A stretch of 64,000 bases of DNA from NCBI RefSeq assembly GCF_029168945.1, contig NC_083608.1, positions 15,146,136-15,210,135 on the forward strand. The letters are read 5' to 3'. The position numbers and the translations under genes were made by a program. Below are positions 46,218 through 58,715 of this stretch, one piece after another (position 1 is the first letter of the stretch; each line of letters opens with the position of its first letter). The stretch is from Cannabis sativa (lineage: Eukaryota; Streptophyta; Magnoliopsida; Rosales; Cannabaceae). The notes beneath the pieces are model-generated. The model saw nothing but the letters and a program-made list of their open reading frames with translations. It was not told where the DNA came from and did not search any database.

Positions 46218-48766
46218 ATCCCCCACTAGATTAAATATTATCTCTTTAGTAACAAACTTGTAACATTTGTAACATTTATTTAATCAATCAAAAATATTAT
46301 ATCAAAATATAACATTCCCCACTTTGATTGACTAAATACACACTTCTAAAGAAATCTTGCTTAGGTGCACTAGGTAAAATGTCTTTCGACTTGAATTTTA
46401 CCTTAGTGTAGTTACCACAAAGTTTGATGAAATTTTGGTTGCCGTAGCATTGAACCATTATTCCTTTAATACAAACCGGTGATAACACACACACCCTCGC
46501 TAATGCTCACTTGAGACCGCATGTCTCGCTCTTGCACCGTTAATGGCCATGTGCAAAATTCCAATTCATGGACTCTCTAGAGAAGACTCCCAATTCTCAT
46601 AAGAGGCGGCACCACCTCTAGCCCATATAGGTGGAGTTTTAGTGTCTCACCACTCTTTAGACACTTCTTAAGCTTAAGTGAGTTTTCTTAAGCTTAAGCT
46701 CCATTAAAAAACCTTTCGGTTTTAACCCTCAATTTTCACCACATGTACTCATTCATAGATGAGACAATTGAGTACCATATTCACTCTATTGACTTGTTAT
46801 TACCTATTGAACTTAAGACTAGATGTTTACTAGTGTTAAGATAGGTTACCATCATAGAGCAAAACACTAAGGGAGTTTAGGTCCCATCCCTCGAAAATTC
46901 ATACTTTAATCTTGTACGGAGATTAAGCGATTTGTTATAACCTCTCACTATTGATTCCATGTGAATCATGCATGCCAAAATATAGTGTTCACTTTGTGAC
47001 CACTTTTCTCCTTAAGTACTTAAGCTTTGAAAATTCAATCATATAAGATTAATTTTCACACAACTCAAATTCTCAATAATTTTGATACCAAACATATCAA
47101 AAATACACCAATTTAGACACCAAACATGTCTAAATTCTCATATTTTATTTTTAGACACCAAGTATGTCTAAATTTTCTTATACACCCCCACACTTTCACA
47201 TTTCATTATCAAGACAATATCTTGATTTTAAAATATAGAAGACCACTTTGTCTCTATAACTCTTTTAATTAATTTCCTTCTTGAAATTATTTTTACTTAA
47301 CTTTGACACTAAAATATGTCAAAATTTTACATGTACACATAGCTAAATTTAATTTAGAATTTGAATTCAAACTCAAATAAATTAATCAATAATGTCTCAA
47401 CACATTTTGATTAAATTTGTGGCTCACACCCACATTTTTACCATAAAGTGTATATAAAATATCACTTTTGTGTGTTTTCCTCTTCAAATGACTCTTTAAG
47501 GCCACTTTAAAAATACCATTTGACATTTTTAGTTTTCTCGACAAAACTAAAATATCAAACTCACATTACTACTCATAAAATAATGTGATTATTTTTACTC
47601 ATAATTTTAAGGTTATCTCCTTATTGAGATAAGCCCAAAATTATACCAAAGTTAACAAAATTCTCATCAATTTTGTTCACAACTTTGATCATTTAAGATT
47701 CAAAATTGCTTCTCCAATTTTGTTATCTTTTCACTATTTTTGAATCCACATTGATTCATTTACTTTTGAGTCCAAAATTGCTCTTCCAATTTATGGCTCA
47801 TTTCACAAGTTTGGATTCACTTTTAATCCATTTGTTCTTGCTTATGACAATGCAAAAGTCCAATAAAAGTGTAACTCTCATAGTCCACTTTTTCTTATCT
47901 CAAATATGAGATGCTTATCTCTTATAACCCAATAAAAGATGTAACTTCTCAAAAGCCATATTTTATTATCTCATAAAGTGAGATGTTCACTACCAAATTG
48001 AAAAAGAATTTAAAATATTCTTTATTCACAAAATAGATGATAATAATTTCCACATCAATAGCAATAAACAATATTATATTATTACTATCAACATTATTAT
48101 CATACTATATAACTCATACATTAATATAACATGTATATTACTAATCAACATCTTATATGTAACATATACATGAGATCAATATTAAATTCACAATATATAT
48201 GTTACATATCTTATATATATATATATAACATATATACTATAATATACATATATATCATATACACATAATATATACATTAATTACACAATTATATATGTTA
48301 CATACCTCACACATATATAACATATATATACACATTAATATACATGATATATATTATATACACATATATAACATATATTATGTATGCATGTCTCATATAA
48401 ATACATAAAAATAATTATTTCTACATATTTAATCTCACTAATATATATTATATCACATGCTCTACATATATATAATATATATTACTCATATATATACATG
48501 TTATATATTATATATCTCACATATATACATAAAATAACATGATATAAATTTCAAATATCATATATATAATATGATATAAACACATTATCACATATATAAC
48601 TCATATATATATAATATATATATTACTATTATATAAAATATAGTAAATCACGTAATATACACCACCATGCTCACCCATGAATGGTTTTTACATAAAATCT
48701 CTTATCCTTGTATTCTCACAATCTTGATTTATCACATCTTCCATTGAAAAGGGATAAGCTTTTGAT
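46218..48766. other. Non-coding internal region of the non-autonomous element
   Basis: No open frame with a retroelement domain on either strand. The polypurine tract is at 46218-46229. Several short words recur (CACCAAACATGTCTAAATT, CACCAAGTATGTCTAAATT, near 47090-47170). From 48060 to 48660 it is an almost pure mix of TATATA, CATATA and ATAACATATA words. Confidence 0.75.
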
Positions 48767-49495
48767 TGTTAGAGATTTTATTACAATGGAAGAAAATCAA
48801 GATATTACAACTCTATTGTAATACAATACAAAGACCAACAAAGAGATTAAATAAATGTTACATGCATCAACATAATCTACAATATATATACACTATATAT
48901 ATTATATATAAGAAAGGTAGAAGAAGATAAGAACACGTGTAATATAATATATGCATATATAACAAGAGAATAATATATATGTATAGACTCACTCACAACC
49001 TTGAGTGTAGATTAGTGGGGATCACCATGACTTGAACAAGGTATTACACCTTTGTCCAAAAGCTTATTTCCCCCTATCTCTAAGCACTAAGGGAACTCTC
49101 TAAGAAATAGCTTTGGGAATTATCAAGCCTTTTAGAGTTTTCTAGCAAAGTGCTTTCTTGATAGAAAACTTCATCTCCAAAATGAGCACCTTAGACCTCT
49201 TTATATAGTGTTTAGGATATCACCATTTGAAATTCAAACTCATAACTCCTATAGATGTTATGGATTCAAATGTAACTCTTACACACACCATAACTCCTAT
49301 AGCATTAAGAATTTCAAATAAAGGTGTGTAACATCTTTTACACTCTTAATGTTGGTGATAATGGTGGAGGTTACTCATAGTAACAACTCCCCAAATATTA
49401 CAAAAAGATGACAACTAATATAGTCATATGTTACATATTATTAGTTTATTACACATATTTAATCTATATATTATATTATTATAAATAATATAACA
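48767..49495 (-). repeat. 5' LTR of the non-autonomous element (729 bp)
   Basis: TGTTAGAG...TATAACA. Full-length compared with the left LTR; contains CCCCCTATCTCTAAGCAC and AGGTGTGTAACATC blocks absent from the left copy. Confidence 0.9.
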
Positions 49496-50283
49496 ATGGA
49501 GATAATGGTGATGGCCGCCGCCGATCGTTCACCGTTCACACCCTCTGGGTCGACACCGAAGATTACGCCAGAAAATGGGTTCTGGACATGCAAAATTAAG
49601 AAGATCCGTAAACAACGTCCTATCATCGTCGCTCTCTGCGCCGATCGCAGTTACAACTACGCCGACAGCGCCACCATGAACTACTATAACAAAGGTACAA
49701 GAAAGAAAAATTTTCATATTAAATTTCAAGAACTGACAGTCTTTCAATTAATTAATTATAATTTATCTAATTATTATTAGAGTACAAAGATCGGGAGTAC
49801 GATTTACTACAGATTTGCATTGAAGATCAATGCCTTGTTGTGAAATTGGATCGAAGGGGTGGTTGTTGGTACACTAGGTTTAACTGTAAAACGCTGAAGG
49901 AATTTCTCCTCGATCATCGCGTGACGGTGGTCGGAGTTGGATTAGAGAATTTGGTGGAGCGGTTTGAGGAGGATTACGGCTGGGAAATGCCCAAGATTGT
50001 GGACCCTAGAGATTTGTGGGCCCAAGCCCAAGCCCAATCCCAGGCCCAGGTCCAATAGGTGAGGAAGAATTTGAATCGATTTGGGATAGCGAGGTTGGCG
50101 AAGGTGGTGCTCAGAGAAGAGATGAATCTGGTGAAGCTTGCCAAAATCAAATGGTGGTCTCATCCGTACAATTCTAACAACCCGCCGAGATTTCATTCCG
50201 ATGACGTGATCAAGTATGCCACCGTCGAAGCTTTTCTTGTTTTTCAAATGGGTATTAAGCTGGTTCGGGACACTAAAAACTAG

Positions 50284-51673
50284 TAATACGACGTCGTCTC
50301 AGCTGGATCATCGGGATGATTAGAGATATAGTTAGTTAGCTTAAACTCTAAAGCTAGCTATAGTAAAGTAGAAATTTTCTTATTCATTTACAGTCACCAT
50401 TACTTACAACTTTACTATTAATTGACTTTGTTATAATTTCATTGTTTTGAACAGACTTTTTAGACAATGATTTGTGATTTTGGTGATTCATCAATCATCA
50501 ATAAAATAGTTTCCTGTTGATATGAATGAGCTATAATATTTTCTCAGCTTTAACATTCTAATTAATTAGAACACAACTAAGTTAAATTGGCTTGGAGTTC
50601 AACTTCATAAGCAATGAGAAATAGGTAACTTGATTTTGGTCCTCTTACGAGGAATATTCCTTAATAGGACGAACTACGAAGCACTCCCCACTAATTTTCT
50701 ACCCGAAAAACGTAAACTTCTTTTTCACGTAACCATAGCATGTTACATTATTTTTTATTTTAATTTTTATGCACTACACTCAGTCTATTCTTTGAAGTTG
50801 AAACTATCTTACAAAAACTCAATTTTATTTATTTTAATTCACACTTTTATATACATTAATTTTTTTATAGTTTTTTTATAATATTAAAATATTTTATCTT
50901 AAACAATTTTTATTAATTAAAATAAATAAACAAAAATAAAAAATAATAAAAAATTAAAAAAATGTTTGAAGAAGCTCCAAAACCTAGAAAAGTATCTCTA
51001 TATGTAAAATATGAATTGTATTTGAGCTAAAATGAAAAAGGATTTAACTCACTTAATGGAGCACTGTTTTATTAATTTTTAACCAAAAGTTTTAAATTAA
51101 GCTAATAGTTATACTAATGTAAGTGCTCTAAGTACTTAAATTATATATTTTGATTTTCTTTTTTTGCCAAATGAGTTTATAGAAAAAGCATCATCAGTCA
51201 TCAATGATTCTATAGAGTTAAATAGCTTGTAAATTGTGGGGTCAACAATGTCAATGAATGTGAAAGAGATAGATTGAATAAATTTGTGAGACAGTAGTAA
51301 CAGTGGTGCCAACTTAATAACAAATGTAACAAAGTTAGTCAGTGGAAGATTTTCTTCCATCTATTAAAATTTATTGTTTATCATAAGAGATTACAAAGAT
51401 ACTCCATGAGAACTAATCAATAAAACCTTGAACTGAGAGTTGTGACTTATGACCCAACAATAAAATACCTACAAAATAAAAAAAAAAAAATATATAACAA
51501 ATATTTAATAAAATGTTAAATTTTATATAAATATAGTCACATAAATTTTCTAATGTAAATATAAGGACTTATTTGTTCTCATCTCCATTGCTGAAGGTGG
51601 CTACACTACATCTGATATATTATTTATTAGACCAAACCTTATAAATCAAAACTAGCCATATACTGATTTATAA
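50284..51673. other. Intergenic, no supported gene
   Basis: Host-gene 3' flank, then AT-rich DNA. A 74-codon minus-strand frame (51136-51360, MEENLPLTNFVTF) has reasonable codon composition, but I cannot link it to a family. Confidence 0.5.
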
Positions 51674-51952
51674 GGGAAATTTACATAATATACTAATTTT
51701 TGCCATTTTTTTACAAAAGTACTGTCAAGCGGTATTTTTTACTTTTTTACTGTGTTTTTTTATAAGTTTCATACTGCAGTATACTATGTTAAGTTTTCAC
51801 TGGTGTTCTACTGGTGTTCTACTGTTGTTTTGAGCTGTTCTGCTTTGTGTTTTACTGGTGATTTATAAAAATACAGTATTTTTGTAAAGATTTCTGTGTG
51901 ACAGTATTTTTGTAAAAGTTAACCAAAATTCCAGTATTTTTGTAACTTTCCC
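51674..51952. mobile_element. MITE (279 bp) with TSD ATTTATAA
   Basis: The left end GGGAAATTTACATAATATAC and the right end, read from the other strand, GGGAAAGTTACAAAAATACT form a long imperfect inverted repeat. ATTTATAA is duplicated exactly at 51666-51673 and 51953-51960. CTGGTGTTCTACTGGTGTTCTA is an internal tandem word. An 8-bp duplication suggests hAT; the GGGAAA tip also resembles MULE ends, and a ninth base would not match. No coding capacity. Confidence 0.75.
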
Positions 51953-52209
51953 ATTTATAAAACCAAAATTAGTCATATTAGTATCACAAAACCAAAACTA
52001 GCCTTATTAACCTTACAAAACTAAAACTAGCCTTATTAACCTTACAAAACTAAAACTAACCATAATGTTGGCCACGTTGCTCGTACAAAAAAACTAGCCA
52101 CATTGACAGTACAAAATACAACTAGCTACATTGATCTTACAAAATCAAAACAAGACACAAAACTAGCCGTATTGGTCTTACAAAACTAAAAGGCCACATT
52201 AGCTATAAA

Positions 52210-52402
52210 CAGGCCCGCCCTGGGCATAGGCGGGCTAGTCCTGTGCCTTGGACCCACCTAGCCCAAGGGCTAAAAAAAAATATTTCCCTTTTGAAATTAA
52301 ACAATTTTTTTTACTGATTTTAAAAATACCATATTTTTTTTTTTAAATAAGGGCCCCAAATAATTTTTTTTTATGGCCCACTAAATTTCAGAGCCCGCCC
52401 TA
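52210..52402. mobile_element. hAT-type MITE (193 bp) with TSD GCTATAAA
   Basis: Begins CAGGCCCGCCCTGGGC and ends CAGAGCCCGCCCTA, giving imperfect short termini of C/TAGGG type. GCTATAAA is duplicated exactly at 52202-52209 and 52403-52410. The GC-rich ends contrast with an AT-rich centre. The 8-bp duplication supports hAT. Confidence 0.8.
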
Positions 52403-53100
52403 GCTATAAATATAATTAACAAAAAATCTAAACAAAAATTTGAGAACTAAAATATAATTTCTTTTTTATTAAAATGGAGCAAATCAATATATAATTAGTA
52501 CTCTAAGCAAGTAACTAAATAGTTGCTTTGATTTGACAATGGTGAAAAGACATATGCTTCTTATATCTCAAAATAACCACTTTAATAGATTGCCGTGTGA
52601 TCAAATTGTATTTTGAAATCAAAGAGAAAAAAAGAGGAGATAGTGCAAGTAACATAACTAAAGAGGAGTGTTTTGTAAAAAATAGTCTTTATAAAATTTT
52701 TTATTAATAAAATAATTTAGGAATTTTTACATAAAATGCCATTTTTCTCTGTTTTTAAACATTTATACGGTTCCATAGTTTCAATTTTAATTTTACCATT
52801 TTCTTTAAACATTTATACGGTTTCATTAAAACTATTTACATCATATACGGTTTTGCTTACATCACCCAACTCCCACACGTTTCCCTCCAAACTTCCAATT
52901 TTCAATCACTTCTATTGTCAGTTATCACACACTATCCCACTCCCTCGTTTATATCAATATTTTTTGAATTTCCCTTTCTTCTTCATTTTCATTTTGTTCT
53001 TCTTCTTCATTTGTTCATATACTTCCTTTTTCTTTTTTTTGTTTTTTCTGTTTTTTGTTTTCTGATTGTTGTGTATGTGTTTTTCCTTTGGTTTTGAGTA

Positions 53101-56100
53101 ATGGCTGTTACTCGATCTCGTTCGAGTTCTTTGTCCCCTTCTCCTAAGAAACCCAAAAAAAAGACTATTAAACAATCTAAATCCAAATTAGTTGCTAAAA
53201 CTACTTCAAAACCTCTCAATCAGAAATCCAAAGTTGTTGTTCATGAGGGTGAGCCTTCATCTGGTGATGCTAGAAAAGCTAAAAGGAAGAGAAATGATAA
53301 TGAGGATGATTTTGTTGCTGTTCGTTCTAGGAAGGTATGTTTGATTTATTTATTTTTTGTTTGTTTGTTTTTTATTTTGATCTGTTCTTGTTGTGATCTG
53401 GTGCATTGTTTATGACTTGTATTGTTTTTGTTTTTTATTTGTTTATTTCCTTAATTTTTTGTGTTTAGGGTTTTTTCTTTGTTTTTTGATGTTGTGGGTT
53501 TCAGTCTCATTTTTATCCAAATTAGGTTTGCAAGTTCCATGTTATTAGTTTAGTTGTTTAATTTAAATTTTGTTCATATGTATTTATTCCTATTTTATGT
53601 TCTATATGTTTTTTTTTTGTTGCTTTTTTGTTTATTTTTTGTTTCTTTGTTGATGGACATATTTCATTTGCATGGTCATGTTCACAAGTGCTATCATTCA
53701 TGGATGTTAAGAAATTTGACAAAAGAAAAAAAAAAGACTAGGTCGATTGTTGTCTGTGTTTGTTATTATCATGTTTTTGTTAAATTAGTATTTGATTGAG
53801 GTGAAACTTTGATTTCATACTCTCAATTTGTAACTACATTGCCATTTTAAAGTGAGTGAAAAAAGTAATTGAATAACTTGATAGGATGTGATATTTTTTT
53901 TCTTTCTTTTCTTCAGTGCAAAGCATGTTTAATTAGATTAATAGAAACATATATCTCACTGTTAGTTTAATAGTTGATTTCATATTCGATGTTTTTTTAT
54001 TCTTTTATGTTTTTTAGGTTTTTCTTTGTTTTTATTTTGTACATTTGTTGTTAATTTCATGTTACAGGTTCCATTGCCATATTTTTAAAAATTAATGTAT
54101 ATCTTCTGTTACTGTGTGTCTTTTTTTTATATATTGTTGTTTCTTGATATCAGAATTTGTTTTTTTTTTTTTTGTGTTAGTTAATTTCTTATGTATGCAT
54201 TGTTCATTTATGTTTATTTTTCATAGTTGTTGTAGTTTATATGTTAGGTTTAATATTGTCTTTTTTTTATCTTCAAAGTGATAAGATATTCCAAGTCTGC
54301 TTAAACTATTTATCTGTTCAATCTTAACTAAAGGATTTTCAGCCTCCTTCATATAATTTTGTTATTTTTTTGTTCAATTCGATGTTTTTTTTTTATTCTT
54401 TTCTGTTTTTTAGGTTTTTTTTTTTGTTTTTAGTCTGTTCATTTGTTGTTAATTTCATGTTACATGTTCAATTGCCATTTTTTTAAAAAATTAATGTATA
54501 TCCTCTGTTATTGTGTGTCCTTTTTTTATATATTGCTGTTTCTTGATATCAGAATTTGTTTATCCTCTGTTAGTTAATTTTTTATGTATGCATTGTTCAT
54601 TTATGTTTATTTTTCATTGTTGTTGTACTTTATATGTTTAATTGATTTTACTATTTTGTTTTTTCAGTTATGGGATAATAAGTTTGGTAATGAAGATTTT
54701 CATACCACATGTGTGACTTCTACATGCTCGTTTAGAATTATTGAAACTATCATTTCTATTTTGACCCCTGAACAGAAAGAATTGTTTGGTCAGACTGTTT
54801 TTGGAGTCTTTTTAAGAACCCCTTCTTATGTTATGCAACACCAGTTGTTCCATAGTTTATTTTTGAGGGAGGTTGCCAGCCGAATGAAAATGAGATGTGG
54901 TTTAATGTAGCTGGTCGGATGCTAAGGTTTAGCATAGAGGAGTTCGCTTTGGTTTCAGGCCTTGATTGTTCGGGACAATGTGACAAGTTGAGGTATAAAC
55001 AAGACAAAAACTTATAGAAGGAGAAGATTTTTCCTGGTTTTAAGGAAATACACAAGAAGGATGTTGAGAACGCTTTTATTGGTAAAAGGTTTGGTGATAA
55101 TGATGAGCTTGCATTGAAAGTTGTTGTTTTGTACTTTGTTCAGTGTTTTGTCTTAAGTGATTCAGACTCTAAAAAAGTATCTGATTTAGAGTTGGATATT
55201 ATTGATAGTGGGAGGTTTAATGAATATGCTTGGGGCAAAGAGTCTTATTCTTTATTTCTTGATTCGGTAAGGAATGCGATATCCAAGAATCTTGTGAAAA
55301 TAAATAAAGTTGATAATGGTGAGAGAATTGGTTTTTATAGGTTGAGAGGTTTGGCATATATTTTTCAAGTTTGGTTCAATGAATGTTGTCCTTACATTGA
55401 TGGCATTCATTGTTCTAAATTGCATGATCGTATTCCTAGAATTCTTAACTGGTCCAATGATTCTGCTCCTTCTGTTAAAGAGTTCAAGAATTCAATCTTC
55501 AATGTATCTCTTTCTAAGGTATTTAGTTTTAAGAGTTTGATTTCAATGTTAATGGTATGTTTATTTTATGTGTTTTTAATGTTTTATTTCATGTTTTATG
55601 TTTGTTGCAGCTTAAGGTCAAGAATTTGCTCCCAACTGAGGAGGAATCATTGAGGTTACATTTAGATGGATTCTTTGTGGATAAGAATATAGATGGCATG
55701 GGGAAAGGAAAATCTGTTCAGATTGATGATGTTGGTAGTCAAGGTTTTGTTGACGAAAATAGTTCATCTTTTAAATTTTCTGATTTTCATAGGAGATTGA
55801 CAGATATTTCTGCCAAGCAGGAAGCATTCTCTGCTGAATTTGTCATTTTAAAAGAAGATTTTAAGAGTATGATACAATCTTTGGAATCTGTACATAAAAA
55901 GATTGACAAGTTGTTGTCAAGACCTCCTCCCAAGGTTTGTTTGTAATTTGTTATTATACTGTTAATTATTGTTTAATTATCAATATTTATTTTTTATATT
56001 TCTTTTTTTATGTGAAGGATTCTCCTGATGTTGAGGAATACGATAATGATGAAGTTGCTGAGATTGAGGAGGCTTCTCATGAGGATGAGGATGAATTGGA

Positions 56101-58069
56101 AGATGATGATGGTGATAGTGAAGAGAGTGAGATTGATGAGGGTGCGAATGAGGATGAAGAGGGTGATAACGGAAAGGATGTGAATGAAGAGAAGGAAGGG
56201 GGTGTGGATGAGGATGTTTCTCAGGGCGAGAAGAATGATAATGAAGGTGTCATTAATGATCCAGATCATGTTAGTGACGTACCAAAAGATTGTTTTAACG
56301 ATGAGAAAAAAGAAAATGATGATGCTGATTTTTTCAAAGGTTATAGCCAGCTTCCTGTTGAGGATGATGATGCTGTTATGGCTGGTTTGAAAGCTGTTGC
56401 AAAATTTCAGGTATTTTATTTTTTATTCATTTAATTATTTAATTGTTTATGTGTTGTTATTTTCTTGTTGTCATGTTGTTATTTGCTTCTTTTGTAGCAA
56501 TCATCTGCTTTGATTCCATATGATCCACAATCAACTACTTCTGCTAATGTGGTAACTTTTTTACCTCATTGTTTTGTTTATGTATAAATATATTATTTTT
56601 CTAAAAGATGTATTTTTTTTTATCTATTTCTTTTATTTAGGATTTGGCGGCTGAGCTTAATGTTGTCGTTGATAATTTAGTTAATGTTGATGAGATCACT
56701 CCTCCTGTTGAGAGGAGAATACCAAAGCCTGGCTTACATTTGCAGTCTCCTTATGCACAACAGTTGAGTTCATCATCTAAGGCTGCTGTTGTTAAAAGTA
56801 AGGTTAAAGGTTTATGTGCTTTGGATCATTCTGTTGTAGACGATGTCAATGATGAAGATGAGAAAGCCTTTGATGCTTGGTTCAAATCTGGTTTGCTTAA
56901 GAGACCCACGTATGTTACTTTTATGTTTATTTCTATCTTAGTTGTCTATAAGATTTATTTTTTTTATACATGTGATTTTCTATTAATATTTTTGTTTGTT
57001 TTTCTGTTTATAGGAAGAATTTGAATGGTCATTCCGTATATTTTGGTCCTGCTGATAATAAGATTGAGCCAGGTTTTGATTTTGGTTGTGAGTATGTTCA
57101 GCGAAAGATGTGGTTTCACTCGTTGCTTCATTGTGATCAGTTTCTTAGTGATTCTGTAAGTTTTGTGTTGTTTTTTTGTTGTTTTTATGTTTTTTGACAG
57201 TATTGTTTATGTTTATTTATTTTTTCAATTTTTTCAGCATATGGATGTGATTTTTTATTATTTGAGAAAGAAGGCTAAGTATTCTACTGCAACAAACATG
57301 AAGATCACAACTAGAGATTGCTATTTCAATAGTAGCATCAGGTCATTGCATGAGAAGTATGTGAGTATGAATGAACAAATGTCTCTTGTTCATCCCAAGC
57401 ATCAAATTGCTCATTTCATAAAGGGTAAACGTCTTCGATGTGGTACACGTTGGAGTCAGGCTGACCATGTGTTGTTATTGGTGCACATAAAGACTGTTAG
57501 TCATTGGGTTATGGGTAGGCTTGACATGAAGTCTAGAATTATATATTTGTATAATTCTCTAAGGACACCGAAGTATGCGGCTGCTTCTTTGCTTGCTTTG
57601 GAACCTTATTCTGTCATGTTGCCATTGTTTTTCTCTTTGCTGGGTGTTTATGATGAGCTTCCTTATACCTTACCAGCATCTGTGAATCCTGTTGCACCTT
57701 TCCCTATTGTCAATGCTGAAGTACTTCCTGAACAAGTGGATAAGTACGAATGTTAATTGTTTATGTTCTGTTATATTTTTGTTGTTTTTATGTTAATTTA
57801 ACATATCTAACATTGATTTTTTGTTTGTTGTTGTTTCTAGTGATTGTGGTGCGTTTGTTGCTGCTTTCGCTGAGTATTTCATTGAGGGAAAGAATATTCC
57901 AGCTGACTTCGATGTTGAGGAGTATCGCCTTAGGCTTTCTGTGTTGCTATACAAGTTTGGACTTATGAAACAGATTGACAATGTTGAAAGTGAGCCGGAA
58001 AGCCCACCTAAATCTCCAAAGAAGACGAAGGCAAAAGCTAAAGGGAAAGCGGGGGCAAAAGCGAAGTGA
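53101..58069 (+). pseudogene. MULE-2 DUF1985 plus Ulp1-like cysteine protease gene (Cys kept)
   Basis: Nine exons: 53101-53334, 54668-55518, 55611-55934, 56018-56410, 56498-56551, 56641-56909, 57014-57155, 57238-57743 and 57841-58069. Exon 1 is Lys/Ser-rich (nuclear-signal-like PKKPKKK). Exon 2 is the DUF1985-type domain (FGVFLRTPSYVMQHQ, FSIEEFALVSGL); it has a one-base shift near 54875 and a TAG at 55015-55017. Exon 3 carries a predicted coiled coil (DISAKQEAFSAEFVILKED). Exon 4 is very acidic. Exons 7-9 form the Ulp1 protease with His in SHWVMG (57501-57503) and Cys in SDCGAF (57845-57847). The usual Asp position reads Asn (LYNSL), as in MULE-1. The tail is Lys/Ala-rich. The protease half is open; only the DUF1985 half is broken. 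Confidence 0.85.
53985..54650 (+). repeat. Intronic direct duplication, period about 398 bp
   Basis: TTGTTGTTAATTTCATGTTAC and its surroundings occur at about 54045 and again at about 54443. The same order of T-rich words (TTTCTTGATATCAGAATTTG, TATGTATGCATTGTTCATTT) follows in each. It lies entirely within intron 1 of the MULE-2 protease gene. Confidence 0.8.
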
Positions 58070-58715
58070 TTTGAATTCAAGAAAATTACTCTATGTTTAT
58101 CTTTTGTTGTTTAGCTAGGATATGATATAATACATTGATATTTTCCTGTAGACTTCTCTATGTGTTTGTTTTTTTTTTTTTATGTTGTTTAGCCAGAACT
58201 TAAAGCAGTTGTTAGTGTATTGCTTATGGCTTTTTTTATGTTTTTTTTTATGTGTTGTTAGCCTAAACTACACAGCAATGTTGGTTCATTACTGAATCTT
58301 TATATTCTATATAATGTTGATATTATATACAGGTGTGATCTTGATTTTATTATTTTTTTCTTTGTATTTCAAATGATTATTAACATTTTTTATGCAATGG
58401 TAAGACAAAAAAATCAACATGTACATCTGTTTTCAAATGTATGTTTATACATCAACCAATTTCTATATGTTTTAATAGTTTACAACTTTACTTTTGCCAT
58501 TCTATGAAATTCAAAACTAAACATTCTATTATCAAATCGATTCAGTTAAAATGTATTCGTGAGTTCATTTATTCAATAGAAACCAAATTCAAAGCTAATC
58601 ATCTCAATAGCAATCATTGTTTAAAATTCCTTATTTTTTTCTTTTTGTATCTGTAAAAATGTTCTATTTATGTTGTATTTATGTTGCTGTAATGTTATGT
58701 AGCTGCTGTTGTTTT
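58070..58715. other. Interval between the convergent MULE-2 genes
   Basis: T-rich, no coding frame; TTTTTTTTATGTTGTTTAGCC and TTTTTTTTATGTGTTGTTAGCC occur as a loose direct repeat (about 58170 and 58241). The GGTTACTTT word of MULE-1 is absent. Confidence 0.5.

Larger units (their letters stand above)
45633..49495 (-). mobile_element. Non-autonomous LTR retrotransposon (3863 bp, LARD-like)
   Basis: Two LTRs starting TGTTAGAG and ending TATAACA enclose 2549 bp without any gag or pol frame. A polypurine tract lies next to the left LTR, seen on the minus strand as CTAGTGGGGGAT, so the element reads on the minus strand. The minus strand next to the right LTR reads ATCAAAAGCTTATCCC, at best a degenerate primer-binding site. 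No clean 5-bp duplication can be read because the target is an (AAT)n run: the left flank is AATAAT and the right flank ATGGAGATAAT. Confidence 0.85.
45552..50283 (+). pseudogene. WRN-type 3'-5' exonuclease-like host gene, split by an LTR retrotransposon
   Basis: Exon 1 begins at 45552 (MEVSIRRTFPNDMFNFVV) and is interrupted at 45632 in an AAT (Asn) run by the element 45633-49495. It resumes at 49496 (TVHTLWVDTEDYARKW in one frame, then, after a shift near 49590, RKQRPIIVALCADRSY). Intron 49695-49780, then exon 2 (YKDREYDLLQICIEDQCLV ... VGVGLENLVERFEEDYG). An in-frame TAG at 50056-50058 follows a Gln/Ala run (WAQAQAQSQAQVQ). The frame goes on to 50283 (KWWSHPYN, VIKYATVEAFLVFQMG). The layout matches plant RNase D/WRN exonuclease-like proteins. 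The usual D-x-E of motif I is not seen and the last motif has Glu for Asp, so activity is doubtful even without the insertion. Confidence 0.7.

Noticed and set aside
48060..48660. Long TATATA/CATATA tract that might be an origin or matrix attachment region
   Set aside because: It lies inside a non-coding retrotransposon and is low-complexity; no specific site can be supported.
51136..51360. Minus-strand frame of 74 codons
   Set aside because: I tried to relate it to lipid-transfer and small rubber-particle-type proteins but no motif held up.
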